Below are positions 45,264 to 58,225 of a stretch of 64,000 nucleotides of DNA, piece after piece (the stretch's first letter is position 1; every line of letters begins with the position of its first letter). The stretch comes from Melastoma dodecandrum (lineage: Eukaryota > Streptophyta > Magnoliopsida > Myrtales > Melastomataceae): contig JARUPY010000085.1 of assembly GCA_029817715.1 (NCBI GenBank), positions 4,898,001 to 4,962,000 on the forward strand, given 5' to 3'. The notes under the pieces were generated by a model. It did no database searches, was not told where the DNA came from, and was given only the letters and a program-made list of their open reading frames with translations. Made by a program: the position numbers and the translations under genes.

Positions 45264-47719
45264 TCACTCTTCGACTCTGCGCAACAACTTCTTGAACCAA
45301 TGAGCAGACATTTTTGGATGCCTCGACAGGTCCTTGTAGTCCACGTAGACGATCCCGAACCTCGATGTGTATCCTGACAACCATTCGAAGTTGTCAAGCA
45401 GTGACCAGGCGAAGTAACCGGAGACGTTTGCTCCCTCATCGATCGCCTTCTTCAGCTCAATCAGGTAGCCCTTGAAGTAATTCACTCTCTCGGAGTCGTT
45501 CAGAGATTTCAAGAGGGTTAAATTCCCAGGATCATCCATCCCTGTCACGAGGTCAAGAACGAGTGAAGATATAGTCTGACAAAGTAACGGTTGCTCGATC
45601 AGAAGAAGCCTTTCATTTGTAATGTTAAGGATAACCACCATTTTCTGCTATGAACATGCTTGGATTGCCGTACTCCTCTTTTACGTAAGTGACAGCCTTC
45701 CTTATACCCCACGGCACTTCGTAGAGCCAGAATGAGTTAGCCTGCGAGCACATGAATGAGCGGTAGTTGTCTTATGTAAAGATTAAAAAAAAAAAGTGCA
45801 TCTGACGAAGTGAGGTCCCGCTTACCCTTCGGCCAATCGGAACTCCATCCTTTTCAACTGCGTAAGCATCAGGACGTTAAATAAAACACCCGGGATGTAA
45901 TGAAAGTAAATCCCAGTTCCAGTTTCGGCCTTACATGCGAACCCGCAATTCCAGTCTGCCTGGTATCCCGGAACATCTGGTTTTTTCTGATGGGGATCAT
46001 ACATGTAAAAGGAAGTGTTCTGATTAATGCCGATAAAGTCGAATGAGCCTTTTACATGATCGATCTCTTCCATGGTGAACTTGGGGAGCCTCGAGTCCAC
46101 GATTTCCTGCATTGTTTTTGGATACTCGCCATAGACCAGAGGATGCAAAAACCTGTAGTCGGTGATTAAGTTAGCAAAGATATTGGCGATATTTCAATCA
46201 TTTAGTATCAGAAGCCATATATGTGTGATGCCTTTTACCATCCAATAGGAAAATCTCTTGCCCTCTGAGCAGCATCTTGATCCTCCTTCGAACTCGTCAA
46301 TGGTTCGTACCACACAAAATCTAAAAGGATACCGATCCGGCCCTTCTGCTTTTCCTGAGATTGTGAGGGAAAGAATTTGCAGGGAGACCATGAGAGAGAA
46401 AAGGTTCGAGAAATCGTGACCAGCTCTCAAAGGCTAAAGGGTCATCTCCTCATCACCTGATAATGCCGACGATATCTCCTGGCTGCCTCTGCATGTGACA
46501 AGATCATGTTGTGAGCTGCTATATACGGTTCTGTACCAGAATTCCCCGCTGTGCAATTCCCGTACTCCTTGGAACATCTACTGGGTGGATTTATGCCATT
46601 GTCGAATCCCAGGGCAGCCACGACCCGTGGTTCATTAAAGGTCATCCAGTTCTTCACCCTATCGCCAAATGTCTTGAAACAGAACTCTGCATAATCAGCG
46701 AAATCCGTTCTGCACTCAACAAATAAGAAATGCCAGAGCTGTCAGAGCATTCGAAACGTGTAAAAAGACGAAGGCGTCCTAATTCAATTAGAAGCTCACA
46801 CTATTTGCTTCCCCAGCAGACCTCCATATTTCTCCTGAAGGGTGAGAGGAAGGTCATAGTGATACAGGTTTGCGTACGGTGTTATCCCTATGGCGTGGAT
46901 AGTTTATATAAAAATGTGGTCAAAATCTACAGAAAGGGAACTGTCCGGAACTTGTCCGACTATGCAGAATCTGGAGATCGGTGTTACCTTTAGCGATCAG
47001 GTAATCGATTAGTCTGTTGTAATAAGCAACTCCTTTCTGGTTGACTTCGCCGGTGCCATCTGTGTGAGTTCGTGAACTCAGAAGTCAGAGCAGAGGATCG
47101 CTAAACAAAAGACGGCCGAATCCCAAGCAAATGCAGCTTACGCGGAAATATTCTCGACCACGATATCGAGAAGCGGTATGCGTCGAAGTTCAACTCCTTC
47201 ATCAGATCAATATCCTCCTGTGATAAAGAAGACTGGTTTCCCCAAACCCAATTATGCTCAGCAAACCCAAAATTCTGTTACCGACACAACAAGACTGGTC
47301 AGTCACCTTGTACTTGTGGTACTGGTCGACCGTGACCTCCGCGGTAGCATTACCGGCGATGTGTCCTGTACTCGGATGAACTCAAACCCATCGATATCAC
47401 ACCGACGGAAACACAACTCCTAAAGACAACAAGGGGGATGTACATATCTATGACTCCTACCAGGGACTTTGACGAAATCATCCCAGATGCAGGGTCCACG
47501 ACCTTCCTTGTCGGCCATGCCTTCGACCTGGTAGGCGGAAGTGGCTGTGCCGAAGATGAAGCCATCAGGGAAGCTCTTCCGGCTCAAACCGCCGGTGTCC
47601 AGGCCGGAGAGGGAGATGTCGGGGTCCACATTGGAGGAAGCCGCGTGGATCATGGTACAAAGAGCGACAACAACCTTGAGGAGATGGTGGCGATGAGGTA
47701 TAAGAAACAGAGATGCCAT
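45264..47719 (-). CDS. GH1 beta-glucosidase / beta-mannosidase, BGLU43/44 type
   Basis: Eleven exons fit in phase: 47461-47719, 47307-47365, 47142-47217, 46988-47059, 46800-46887, 46457-46709, 46239-46354, 45935-46152, 45826-45857, 45639-45741, 45264-45541; 517 residues. The earlier in-frame GTG at 47731 was not used. Residues 1-26 are a signal peptide. The N-terminal GH1 signature is [18 protein letters not shown]. The acid/base Glu211 is in TFNEP and the nucleophile Glu424 in IAENG, so the enzyme should be active as a retaining glycosidase. DITVDQYH-like [20 protein letters not shown] and [13 protein letters not shown] match the BGLU43/44 clade (Arabidopsis BGLU44 is a beta-mannosidase). 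Substrate is inferred: oligomannosides or glycosylated phenolics or hormones. The eleven-exon structure is intact. Confidence 0.93.
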
Positions 47720-50700
47720 TGGCGCCGACACACTGATGATGTCCGAAGTTCTTCCACAACTGTTTATTTTTTCTTTTGCAAACGGATTATTATATTTCAG
47801 ACAGCCTGGATTTATCCTCTTCTTTGGGCTTGCTTTGTCCTTTTTTTTTCATATTGTATAGGGAATGAACAACGAATGTAATCTGTTGTTACGTCGTTGT
47901 GATCAATACTTTTTCAAAACCAAGATTTCATTTTAAGTAACATAATAAAGTATTAAGATTCGTTTTTTACATTTCCTTTTAAAAAATAAAAGTGTAGCCA
48001 TACACGCATTCGATAAAATTGCCATATTGTGTAGGTTCAATCAAGCCATCGAGAGGACAAGGGGATGCAAATTTGACCTTGAGAGAAGGAAATAAAAAAT
48101 AAAGCCCATGCTCGCTCTTGAGTATGGTTGGTTGTTGGATGGGAATAATTGGATTGGATGCTTCTACATTTCCATTATAAATGAACCCCCGTCTTTATCC
48201 CGTAAATTTGTTTAGGATAAAAAATTTTAAGCAAATAATATCTTGAAATCGCGGTTTGAAATAATAATTTCGAGAAAATTCTAAGTGATTTCACTGTTTG
48301 TTGTTGGGTTGGGCCCATTTTGTTGTTGGGTGCGGGCCGACGAACACAAAGCACGGAAAACATCCTCAAATTAATGCACTGGAACGAACCGATCGGTGAC
48401 CCCACCTCCCACTCGTTTGGTAGTAAGAAACACGTCCCACTTTTTATTTGTTTCAATACGTACCCATTTCACATGTTACACTTCTAATCGATGAACAGGC
48501 GCAGGCACATATTTTTTCCATTTCTATCTGCCATCGGCTCAAACGATCGGCCTTCTGTCTGACTCGGTCGAGACGAGGGCAGTTAAAAAGTAGTTAAAGT
48601 GTGTGAACATGTGGGGTGAGGGCAGCCTTCCATTGTATGGTTGGTGGAGCAGGTAAAAGGGGGACCTAATAGAAAAACTTCGGGTGGAGGGGAGGAGATT
48701 GGGCGTTCAATTTTGGTCGGCCGTTCTTTCCCATTATCCATTGTTCCGAGTTGGGGTAAGTGTACATAGCACACACCGGGATGGAACGTTAGGTACTGAT
48801 GATGGTGGTGCTGATGACAACGACCTTCATCATGGGGTTGAATTGAGATGGGAGAGACTCCTCCCGTCACGACGGATAAGAAGTACCCAAATCTGACTTC
48901 TGCTCGCATGCAAGAGACGATTGTTAGATTTCAGGTTTCATGGCAGAAATGTCGTCCATTATTCTCAGTCTCTTTCGGGGGAGTGGGTCTAGTTTGTCTT
49001 TTCAAAACTGGTCTATAAACCTTACTCTGGATCCCCTCACTCGCAGATCACCCGCCCAACCAACCCCCTTCTTCTTCTTCCTCCTACCTTATTCCCACGC
49101 CCTTCCTCCAACGGACTTCAACTTCATTCCAAACATTCAACCTAAGCGGAGACATTCGGTCCCTTCGCTATCTTATTTAACTTTTAGGTGCCTTAACTTG
49201 TTCTTTGTTCATGTCAAGGCTCACATTTGGCCGCCCGTTTGTATCTGCTTTTTAATGGCAGATTATGCAAGTGCCCATCAGCTTTTACGTCAATCAATGC
49301 TTGGAGTGATGCCCGACATTCTCTAAGGAACATGCCGTCTAGTATTTTGCACGCTGCAAAAGAAGAGTCGATGCCGTCTAGTATTTTGCACGCTGCAAAA
49401 GAATAGTCGGGTATGTCTGTTGTTAAAACTTTCGACATGAACAGACGCAGTCAATTTTTGATTTAGGACTCATGGCATGAGAAAATTTACTCATTCATTG
49501 ATACGAACATCTTTGCAGTACAGGAAAATTTGACAGACTTTTGTGGGATTTTCATTGAAAATATGTTCTACAGCGACCGAGTGGGATATCCAACGCCATT
49601 TTGTATGAGCATGTACCGAACAGAGGATTAACAACTGCATAGATGACAGCAGTTTTAGGAGATTCATATTCGTCCAGTATAATTAACATCCCTTTTCTTG
49701 AATGTATGACTATCTGTTTACATTTGTTTTTTCATAACTTGGTAAGGTAGTGGCTAGCATTACATTACGCATTGGACAACCCATCTATAAGCTATCTACA
49801 CTCAACTTCGAGCATAGAAAGAAAGAAAATCATCTGAGCAGTTATGAGCATCGCATGGTTAAGGGTAAGATTGGTGAAATGCCTTCCAGTGCATCTCTGA
49901 ATTATGAATTTTCGAGCCGAGATCCGACAGGTGTCGAATACGAGGTTGAAGCTTGGGCTTACCTTGTCCCTTCTCGAGACCGCCAGGGGAGGGGATAAAA
50001 AGAAAGAAGAATAATAGTTCTGCGTGCATTTCGTCGGGTCAATGTCATCGAGATATGACACTCATGCTTGGTCGTTCTCTATGAGTAAAAGGAAAAACAA
50101 ACAATCAGTCTTGGGATCATTTCCGAGGGTGAAGGCAGGGCGTGGATTGACTCGTGGTTTACATATCCTTCTCTTCACGAGCTAGATCAGCTGCGTTACA
50201 CACGATCCTAGAAATCGTGTCAAAATTCGGCGAATTAATTATAGATGAATGCGTCATATTTAGTTAATAATAATATCTTAATGTATGACAATTCAGACTG
50301 ACAGCGGCACCACATAGTCTTCGATAGATCCTGCCTGAATAGTTTTGTTTCTTCTGCTAGAGTTAGGGAAGACTAGTAATTGTGATTTATTTACCGGCAT
50401 CCGCTGACAACACCCCCTCCCCCTCTCCCCTCTCATTTTCGTTGTAGAGTCGATGCCTGTTTAGCTCAAGTTAACCATCACCTCCACCAGCATTAATAAC
50501 TACCAAATTAAGCGACTATATTCTAGGCCAACTTCCGTGTCAAATAATGTATGAGACGATGACTCTTCCGGGAATTCGGCTAACGGCACTCGGTAACCTT
50601 GTTCACAACTTCCAGAGACGTATCTGCCCATGTGTGGCATAGGCATTAGAGCATCATTAGGTCAGGGTAACCGAGAATTGCGGTTATAGAGCGACCGAAA

Positions 50701-51162
50701 ACGAGGAAGAATGAGAAGGAGAAGGAGAGGAGAGAGCGAGGGTAACTAGGAGGAGTTATTCGGATGGGGGAGTTTTGGTAGGGACATTGACATAGTAATT
50801 GTAAGTCCTGTGTGAGCCCACCAACTAAAAACACACGGCCGGAAAACCACCGTTCCACCGTCAAACAAAGCTCCATCCCCACCACTCTTCCTACTACTTC
50901 ACCTTACTACCAGCACGATTCCAACTGCTGCCTTTTCTTCCACTTCCTTCATCGGTCACTTTGGCACGATGACTCCCAGGTTTTCTTCCCCCCAAACTTA
51001 CTGAATCCAAACACATACCAACCTTATCCCTCCCCACTTTTTTTTTTCCTTTGTTGTTATCCGGAACAAGTTGCCGTCGATTTTCCATCCACCTCCGCTT
51101 TTCCCTCCTTTGAGAACGATCGAGCCATGTAGTGATAAGACCATGAATGCTTTTCAAACACG
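47720..51162. other. Long intergenic region, no gene supported
   Basis: About 3.4 kb with many short ORFs but no domain. The ORFs at 48583-48909, 48940-49326 and 50812-51132 are low-complexity or unconserved-looking. One 39-bp tandem duplication is listed separately. Confidence 0.5.
49332..49409. repeat. 39-bp direct tandem duplication
   Basis: atgccgtctagtattttgca is present at 49332 and 49371, with one base difference near the end of the units. Confidence 0.9.
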
Positions 51163-52342
51163 ATGAGGAAGCCTTGCTGCAACAAGGAGGAGACCAACAA
51201 GGGTGCCTGGTCCAAGCATGAGGACCAGAAGCTGACCGACTACATCCGATCCCATGGCGAGGGCAGCTGGCCTTCCCTCCCCAAGGCCGCAGGTACGGGC
51301 CCTATCCTGCGTGCTGTATACCGTGCATTTCTAGGGTAAGAAAATATTAGGAGAAGTTCTCGTGGAGATGAAAGACACGAAGTCGGATGGCGCGATGGAG
51401 TTTGTTGTTTATAAGCTTGTGTTGTCAAAATAATCTAATGTTTTGTACAATCCCGACGATGCAGGGTTGCAGCGTTGTGGTAAGAGCTGCAGGCTGAGAT
51501 GGATTAATTATCTCCGTCCTGATATCAAGCACGGCAATTTCTCTCAGGATGAGGAAGATCTCATCATTAAGCTTCATGCCCTACTAGGCAACCGGTGAGC
51601 AGACATCTTTTGACCTTAAATAGCATCCCCGACATGTTGAAGAAAGCTTGGATAATTTTTCTTTTTTGAAAAAAAAAACATTCCCTACATTAGATAATGA
51701 TGTTAGTGTTAGGACACTGCAGACGACTTGACGGTTTTTCCCAAAAACTCGAAAGTGTCGAAATTATCTGTTTCGCGATGAGAGTTTGTTAAGTAATTGA
51801 ACAGATCGGACAACTGGAAAAGCGACCGATTCAGTTACCATGCTTTGGCTAACATGTGAACCTTTAGTTGGTCATTGATTGCCGGAAGGTTGCAAGGGAG
51901 AACGGACAATGAGGTGAAAAATTATTGGAATTTCCACATAGGGAAGATGCTCCTGACCATGGTGATCGACCCTAACAACCATAAGTTGGGAAGCCTCGTC
52001 CCTCGATCCAACCCAACAGGGTCCAGATCTGCGAAGGCAGAAAACCCCAACAGCACTCAGACCCAGGGTGACGACGACACGAGCCATGGGATATCAGTGG
52101 CCAGGGCTTCCAGGCCAGCCGACAATGAGAGCAGCGACGAGGAGGACGGGACCTCTGGGAACAATACCTTTTATTCTTCCCGTGGGGGTGGCGATCAACT
52201 GAACCTCGGCCTAACTATTGCTACCCCATCTCAGGAAGGAGTCAAGGGCCGGGACAGAGACGGAACCGATACTGATATAATAACCGAGGTCGAGGAAGAA
52301 GTGCAAGACGGGGGTCACCCGACTCTACCTCTATTCAGATGA
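51163..52342 (+). CDS. R2R3-MYB transcription factor, subgroup-4-like (repressor type)
   Basis: Three exons in the standard MYB phase (51163-51292, 51465-51594, 51868-52342), 244 residues. R2 and R3 are complete ([74 protein letters not shown]). R3 carries the exact bHLH-interaction pattern DL-II-K-LHA-L...L-IAG-R. Residues 198-202 are LNLGL, an LxLxL EAR repression motif, at about the place of the subgroup-4 C2 motif. Such factors repress phenylpropanoid or flavonoid genes, alone or with bHLH partners. The residues after YWN (FHIGKML) depart from the usual NSHL/THL and basic stretch. The tail is acidic and disordered. Nuclear protein; targets unknown. Confidence 0.9.
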
Positions 52343-53770
52343 TGCGACGAAGAAGATGACATGGTCACGGTCAGGGAATCGTGGAAGACACATCTAATGT
52401 AAGGGATACAAAATGTCCATGGAAATGCTGGAGAACAATCGACTTTGTTCTTTAAGATATTGTAGATGAAAATGAATCGTGTATAAAATGCAAAGACGGC
52501 ATGTATAGAATTGCGAATATAAAAGGGCGATGAGGATGGTAAGATTGCAAATGCGAATGATGATGGCTTTGCAATATTTTGGGAGTATAAAAGTTGAGTT
52601 AATCCCCATCTTAAACACGATATGATTAGCCCTACCTTTTGCTTTTTTCTTAGTACATCAAAGTATATGATTTTGGCACTAATATAAGACGAGCCTACCT
52701 CATGTTTCCCGTTGGCTTGGTGTGGTGTGATAACGAAACAAAATCGGAACGAAGAGATTTCGGACCGATTCCCATTTCGAATCCGACAATGGCACTAATT
52801 TTTAGGACATAGTGATACGACCATAATGCTGCAAAATGATAATAAGTCAAGGAAAGTGAGTTATGTATCGTCATCAAATTAAAAAAGTCAAAAGGAACTC
52901 TATCTTTCCTCCATCTGGGGTGTGCGACAAGGGGTGGTTCGGTAAGAACGACCACGTGGTTGGTATGTCCCTACACTAATTTATCAGATTATCTTCGTTT
53001 AAGTAAAAAGAATTAAGAGTATTATTGTATTTTTTTGTTTCGTTGTTTATAATTTGTCTTAAGCGAGATCTATGGTTGGTGATGGTCTTCTACTGTGGCT
53101 TCCACCCGCTTCTCTGAAGTGGCATTGTTTCTAGACTTTTGTTCCAATATGTTCGCTCCGAAAGTGACCGCGGGCAAGCCGGATCTAAAATCTCTGGCAC
53201 TACGGGTCAATTGGTGTCCGGATGATTCGTTGAATGTGTGGTCACCGTATGAAATGAAAGAAAGAGAGGAAGACAGCGGATGGGTAGCCTTAAGTAGAAG
53301 CAATTACGAATGCCATCGACAATGCCTTCGAGAATGAGCAGGAACACATGAGCACAAAAAGAGCTTGAACCTTGAAAAGATAAAATATGACAATATATGT
53401 CCGTTTGTAGATAGGTGTTGATGTGTGTACAATGCCTAAGAATATCTATTTATACTAAGTTATACCTACGTATATACGGTAATGTAATATTGCACATATA
53501 TTACGCTTCATTTGCTGTCAGTCTTCACGGAATATCCCCTTTTATACGAACAATCTTGACAACAATCTCCTTTCGAATCCCGAGATCTTTTGGAGCCTTC
53601 CTTAACAGCCGACTGATTGACCGTGTCGTCCATTAACCTTCGCCGTAGAGTTTCAACAATCATCACCCGCCCCATCAGACAATTGGACTGCCATGGTTTC
53701 TCAATCTCTCATCCTTCGTTGGAGTAGTGGAAAAAGGCTTCGGAATTTGTTCCCGGGATATTATTGAACG
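52343..53770. other. Intergenic, no gene seen
   Basis: AT-rich 3' flank of the MYB gene and unassigned DNA. Confidence 0.5.
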
Positions 53771-55040
53771 CTGATAACTCTACGAAAGTAGAGTTAAATG
53801 ATCACATTTGTGCCTTGATTTGAGTTAGTTCCGTCGTTTTAAGTGTTTAGATCTGAGGTTTCGAGTTGAATTGTGTTACCTCACGTCCGTTATTGTTCGT
53901 GTAGGAAATTGGAGATGAAATGATGAACAACGAAGAGAGGAAGGAAGAGTTGTGAGAAGGAAGCGAGGAGTACGACCACAGAGACTTCCGCAGCTGCGGA
54001 ATATTTCCTCGCAGCTGCGAAGAAGCCACAGGGAGCGCACCACACTGAAGTCCGCAGCTGCGGCCGTAAACCCCGCAGCTGCGGCGGACCAGAAGATCCC
54101 CTCCGAATTCTTAGTTTCTTTCTTTATTTTTATTTAGGTCCTTTAGTTTATTCCCTAGTATAAATACTCAAACTTAAGGCTTGCTAGGGTGTGTGGGGAA
54201 TTGGCGTTATCTCGTGACAGGAGATTTGTGCCGGCGGAGAATTGCAAATTCTTTTCCCTTTGCTTTTAGATTTCAATTATGCTTTCATCTTTGTCCTGGC
54301 TTTCGTGTTGCATCGCTATGAACTAATTTCTTTGTTCTAGGACGACGATGGAACCTCGTGTTCCTTTGTAATTGTTGAACCTTTCTTTATTATGATTTGA
54401 ATTTCCGTTGGTTGTTTATCCAATTCCGTGTTTAATGCGTATTAGCAGCCTGATCAACTGTTGATATTGATTTGATCACCTAGGGAGACTCGAGAGGGTA
54501 GTCTAGGTCAGATCGGGATTAGGATAACCTAAGGAACCTTCGAGTCGAGAGACCGGGTTTTAGTGTGAGAGTAGAAATACCGTGCACCTTGGGAAATCAA
54601 AGTAGGGTTAAATCGTAAAGGGCCTCCACTAGTTCTTTGCCTAGACATAGAGTAGAGAATTTGATACATGGGGGCACGTTCCCGGATATCCGAGAGGGTT
54701 ATGGGGAGAGATTAGCGGCCTACAGTTAACAACCGGTGAAATTCAATAGTAATAAGAAGAGAGGATATGAGAGCATAAGTCACGAGGGGAAATCGGTAGT
54801 CCTAGATCTTTCATTCTTATTGGTAATTCGATTCACGTTGCTGTTAGTTAACTTCTCATCACTTGATTTGTTCACTTGACCTTGAATTTAGTTATCGAAT
54901 TTGACGTTACAAGACTTAATTGATACTGTTCTCTGTGGGATCGACCCTTGCTTGCCCTTACTGCTTAGTTTGTGTGAACGAGGATTTATTTTTGTTGCGT
55001 TGACGACGTCTGGATTCTTCGACTTCATTTTTCATTTGGA
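53771..55040 (+). mobile_element. Probable solo LTR of a Ty3-type retrotransposon
   Basis: Starts with tgataactctacgaaagtag, a typical plant Ty3-element LTR beginning. It has a TATA-like tagtataaatactcaa at about 54157 and a 3' region with ctgtgggatcgacccttgct, a phrase seen near the ends of several plant Ty3 LTRs. No gag-pol and no second LTR lie in the window. The right boundary is approximate, and no target-site duplication could be identified. Confidence 0.55.
53988..54084. repeat. Four 12-bp palindromes centred on CAGCTG
   Basis: ccgcagctgcgg at 53988-53999, 54052-54063 and 54073-54084, and tcgcagctgcga at 54009-54020. Each is a perfect palindrome containing an E-box (cagctg). They lie upstream of the LTR TATA, where enhancer repeats of retrotransposons usually sit. 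Confidence 0.9.
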
Positions 55041-55453
55041 AGATTGAGATAAGAAATGCATCATTCACTAATTTTCAACGGGGGATAGCTATATATCCGT
55101 AAGACCATTATCTCGGCAATAATGAGCCAAGAATTGCTAAATGCCACTTAGACTTAGGGAGTTTTGCATATTTGAGATAATATAAAAAAATTGATTCAAA
55201 TCCAACGAATTTTTTTTTTAATAAAGTTCTTTTATCATGCACCAAACGCCTTCAAAGTAGTGTGGTCTTTTAACGATATGATGTGAGAAGTGTAGTGTGA
55301 GAAGTTCTGAACGTGTATGATCGATCCTCTTTCTTTCATCCGCCATAAATTATGCATTCAGAATTTTACATGTAAGTTTGATATTAATTGATATAATCGG
55401 AATTGGATAATATGACCAGTACGTAGAAGTATTTGGCCCCGTGTTATATATAA
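55041..55453. other. Upstream region of the PPR gene
   Basis: AT-rich. gtgttatatataaat (about 55441-55454) is TATA-like but lies right at the first ATG, which favours the downstream ATG at 55538 as the real start. Confidence 0.4.
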
Positions 55454-57028
55454 ATGGCATTATTACCAAGATCATTAATTTATCGACGACCTGGGCTTCT
55501 GGTCTGGACAAAGAAACACCCCCCCCCCTCCCGGGCCATGGGAAACGACCGTAACCCTCGTCACACCTCCGGCCGCCGTCGTTCTCCGTCATTGTCTCCC
55601 ACTTCGCCTTATCCCGACAAGAAGCGTCGTTTGGAACCCCCGCCCCTCGCCTCCCAACCCCACGTCCCGAACCTTCCCACGAAGCGCAGGGTCCTCTTCG
55701 AGATCGTCGCCAACACCCCGCCCTCCTCCCTCGAGCGCGACCTCGAGGAATCCGGAATCAGGGTTACCAGAGAGGACGTCGAGGAGGTCCTGAAGCTGTC
55801 CTACGCCTTCCCCAGCAGCGCCGTCAAGTTCTTCCGGTGGTCTGGGCGCCTCCTCAATGACGACCACAGTCCTTACGCCTGGAATCTGGTCGTCGACATG
55901 CTCGGTAAGAATTCCCTCTTCGATGCCATGTGGGAGGCCATTAAGTCCATGATGCGGAAAGGGTTGATCTCCCTGGCCACCTTCGCGTCGGTGTTTAGTA
56001 ACTACGTTGTGGCGGATAGGGTTAAGGATGCCCTCCTTACTTACGAGGTCATGGATCAGTACGGCGTGCCAAGGGATGTCGTAGCTTTGAACTCCCTGGT
56101 CAGTGCTATTTGTAGGGATGGGCGAACAAAGGCCGCTGCGGCTTTCCTCCTCGTGGAGAAGGAGAGGGTTCGCCCCGATACGGATACTTATGCCATACTG
56201 CTGGAAGGTTCGGAGAACGAGGGGGATGTCCCCGGGTCGAAGCAGACGTTCTCGAACATGGTGTACGAGATCGGTTGGGACACCAAGAACGTGCCTGCAT
56301 ACACCTCTTTCCTGTGCACCCTGTTGAGGGGAAGCGGAGGATTTCATGAGGCGATGAAGTTCTATGAGATGGTTAGCGAGCGACGCTGTTATCCGGGCAT
56401 GAAGTTCTTCAAGGATGCCTTAGATAATTGTGTAAAGCGTGTGGATTCTGAAGGAGCTGTGTTGATTTGGGAAGCTATGACACGGAGGGTTGGGTTTCGA
56501 CCCGATACTGAGATGTGTAATTCGATGATCGCGTTGCATTGTTTCGACAATCAAATTGATTCGGCGAAGAGGTTATTCGATGAGATGGTTTATTTGGGAA
56601 CTTTTCCTGACGATAGGACGTACAATCTCCTGTTCCAGTTTCTGGTAAAGAGCAGGAGGCTGGGGGAGGCGTTGTCATTGTTCGATGAGATGATCAAGAA
56701 TGAAATCTTGCCTAGCCAGGCAAACTGCATTGCAGCTGTGAAGTTGTATGTCGATAGCAGCGAACCTGGAGCAGCCATAAGGGTATGGAAGTGGATGATA
56801 CAGCATTATTTTTCCGGGTTAGATGACACAGGGAATTTCTTGATTGTTGGGCTTCTTGATCTAGAGAGGCTCCCCGAAGCAGTTAAATATTCCAAGGACA
56901 TCATTGAAAGAGGTATCAAATTGTACTCGTCGACGTTGTCGAGATTGAAACAGAGCCTTTTCAAAGTCCGAAAGGAACCTGTGTATGAAGAACTTTCCAG
57001 AAAGTGGAAAGCACACCGACAGCTATAA
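55454..57028 (+). CDS. Pentatricopeptide repeat (PPR) protein, P class
   Basis: Intronless ORF of 524 residues from ATG 55454; a second in-frame ATG (MGNDRNPRH, 55538) would give 496. The N-terminus is Arg/Pro/Ser-rich, compatible with a mitochondrial or plastid transit peptide. After VKFFRWSGR, a phrase typical of P-class PPRs, comes a series of 35-residue repeats from about residue 145 to 490, for example AWNLVVDMLGKNSLFDAMWE, ALNSLVSAICRDGRTKAAAA, TYNLLFQFLVKSRRLGEALS. No E, DYW, SMR or LAGLIDADG domain is seen. PPR proteins bind organellar RNA and act in its stability, splicing or translation; the target is unknown. The GC-rich 5' half is typical of such genes. Confidence 0.93.
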   Translation: MALLPRSLIYRRPGLLVWTKKHPPPSRAMGNDRNPRHTSGRRRSPSLSPTSPYPDKKRRLEPPPLASQPHVPNLPTKRRVLFEIVANTPPSSLERDLEESGIRVTREDVEEVLKLSYAFPSSAVKFFRWSGRLLNDDHSPYAWNLVVDMLGKNSLFDAMWEAIKSMMRKGLISLATFASVFSNYVVADRVKDALLTYEVMDQYGVPRDVVALNSLVSAICRDGRTKAAAAFLLVEKERVRPDTDTYAILLEGSENEGDVPGSKQTFSNMVYEIGWDTKNVPAYTSFLCTLLRGSGGFHEAMKFYEMVSERRCYPGMKFFKDALDNCVKRVDSEGAVLIWEAMTRRVGFRPDTEMCNSMIALHCFDNQIDSAKRLFDEMVYLGTFPDDRTYNLLFQFLVKSRRLGEALSLFDEMIKNEILPSQANCIAAVKLYVDSSEPGAAIRVWKWMIQHYFSGLDDTGNFLIVGLLDLERLPEAVKYSKDIIERGIKLYSSTLSRLKQSLFKVRKEPVYEELSRKWKAHRQL

Positions 57029-58225
57029 GATCTTCGCTTGCATAAAATGAGAGGGTGGTAGTCCTCAGAGGAACTTTCCTCTAGAAACTGTCCGATATCT
57101 TCTCTCGGACCAGAAAGATATCCTTTTTAGCACGACTGGAGTAACAAATGTCATTGCCTGTTGTGGATAAAACACTGTATCTGCATGTGAGGTGCTTGGT
57201 CTCGTTGCCTCCATGGAAAATGTGGTTACAGCTGTGTATCACCGCGATCTTCTAGCAGAAGGGCAGATCGCAGCTCCTTGGTTTCCTCATCTATCCGAAA
57301 CATCCCCTGTTCTTTTACCCGAACACAAATTTCAGGGAGGATGCACCTTTACAAGTCGGGTAGATGTGCCATGTGCATACTTCAGGTAAGTTCATGCTGT
57401 GGATGCTTGGCCCGGATGATTTTCCCCGACATTGGATTTATACATCAGAATTTCTAGCTTTCATGGTGAACTTACTGAATTGGGAATGAAGATGTGCATG
57501 CGTGTACGGGATTATCTCCACATGTTCAATGTCTTCCTGATATGTGTGGGGGCAGAGGAATTCATTACCAAGTTAGGGAGGACATGAATGAAGAATAAAT
57601 GAGTACTGCTCCAGCTGTTACCCGACACTGCTCTCAATTACATACCGGTGAAGAATACTCCTACTTCTGATCAAGCACTCCATAGCCACCTTTCCCCTTC
57701 TGGAAGTTCTTACAGGATCTCCGTGTTGCTAAGAGCTACATTGTTCGGAAGATCCTCGCTGATCAGATTTGCATAACCAAATGGATGAGGTGACCAGCCA
57801 AACACATGCAGTTTCCCAGGATAAAGGTCGTCTTTAACTGTGCAGATCCTTCTGTGCAACCTGGGGTAAATCCGGGGCTTTGCAGATGGTTGGCGGAATG
57901 AAGGGGATCGACAAGGTCACACCCATTCTGGCGAAGAAAAAGAAAGTAGCTTTCCATAAGCGGAGTGCTCCCATCATTTGTCGTCCCCAGTACTTTGTGT
58001 TTGTTCGCCCGGCCCTAATCGATAATACAGTTTTGCTAATAACTTTTTGCACAATCGTTCCTCGATTATCCGGTTTGTGATGTATAGAAATAGATTAAGG
58101 TGTACCCTTAGGTGGGTAAGTCCCAAATGAAGGGTGAGGAAGATACATTCCATGGATTCATCCATCCATCTATCACACGTTATTACAAAAGAAGATAAGG
58201 TGGCGGCCAATCATAGTCTGATCTT
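57029..58225. other. 3' flanks of convergent PPR and MYB genes
   Basis: No separate gene supported. Confidence 0.5.

Noticed and set aside
47720..51162. Several 70-130 codon ORFs
   Set aside because: No domains, no splice-supported extension, composition of non-coding DNA.
53952..54137. Ala/Arg-rich ORF in the LTR
   Set aside because: Produced by the repeated palindromes; no start context or family.
55589..56347. 252-codon antisense ORF across the PPR gene
   Set aside because: Shadow of the PPR coding frame.
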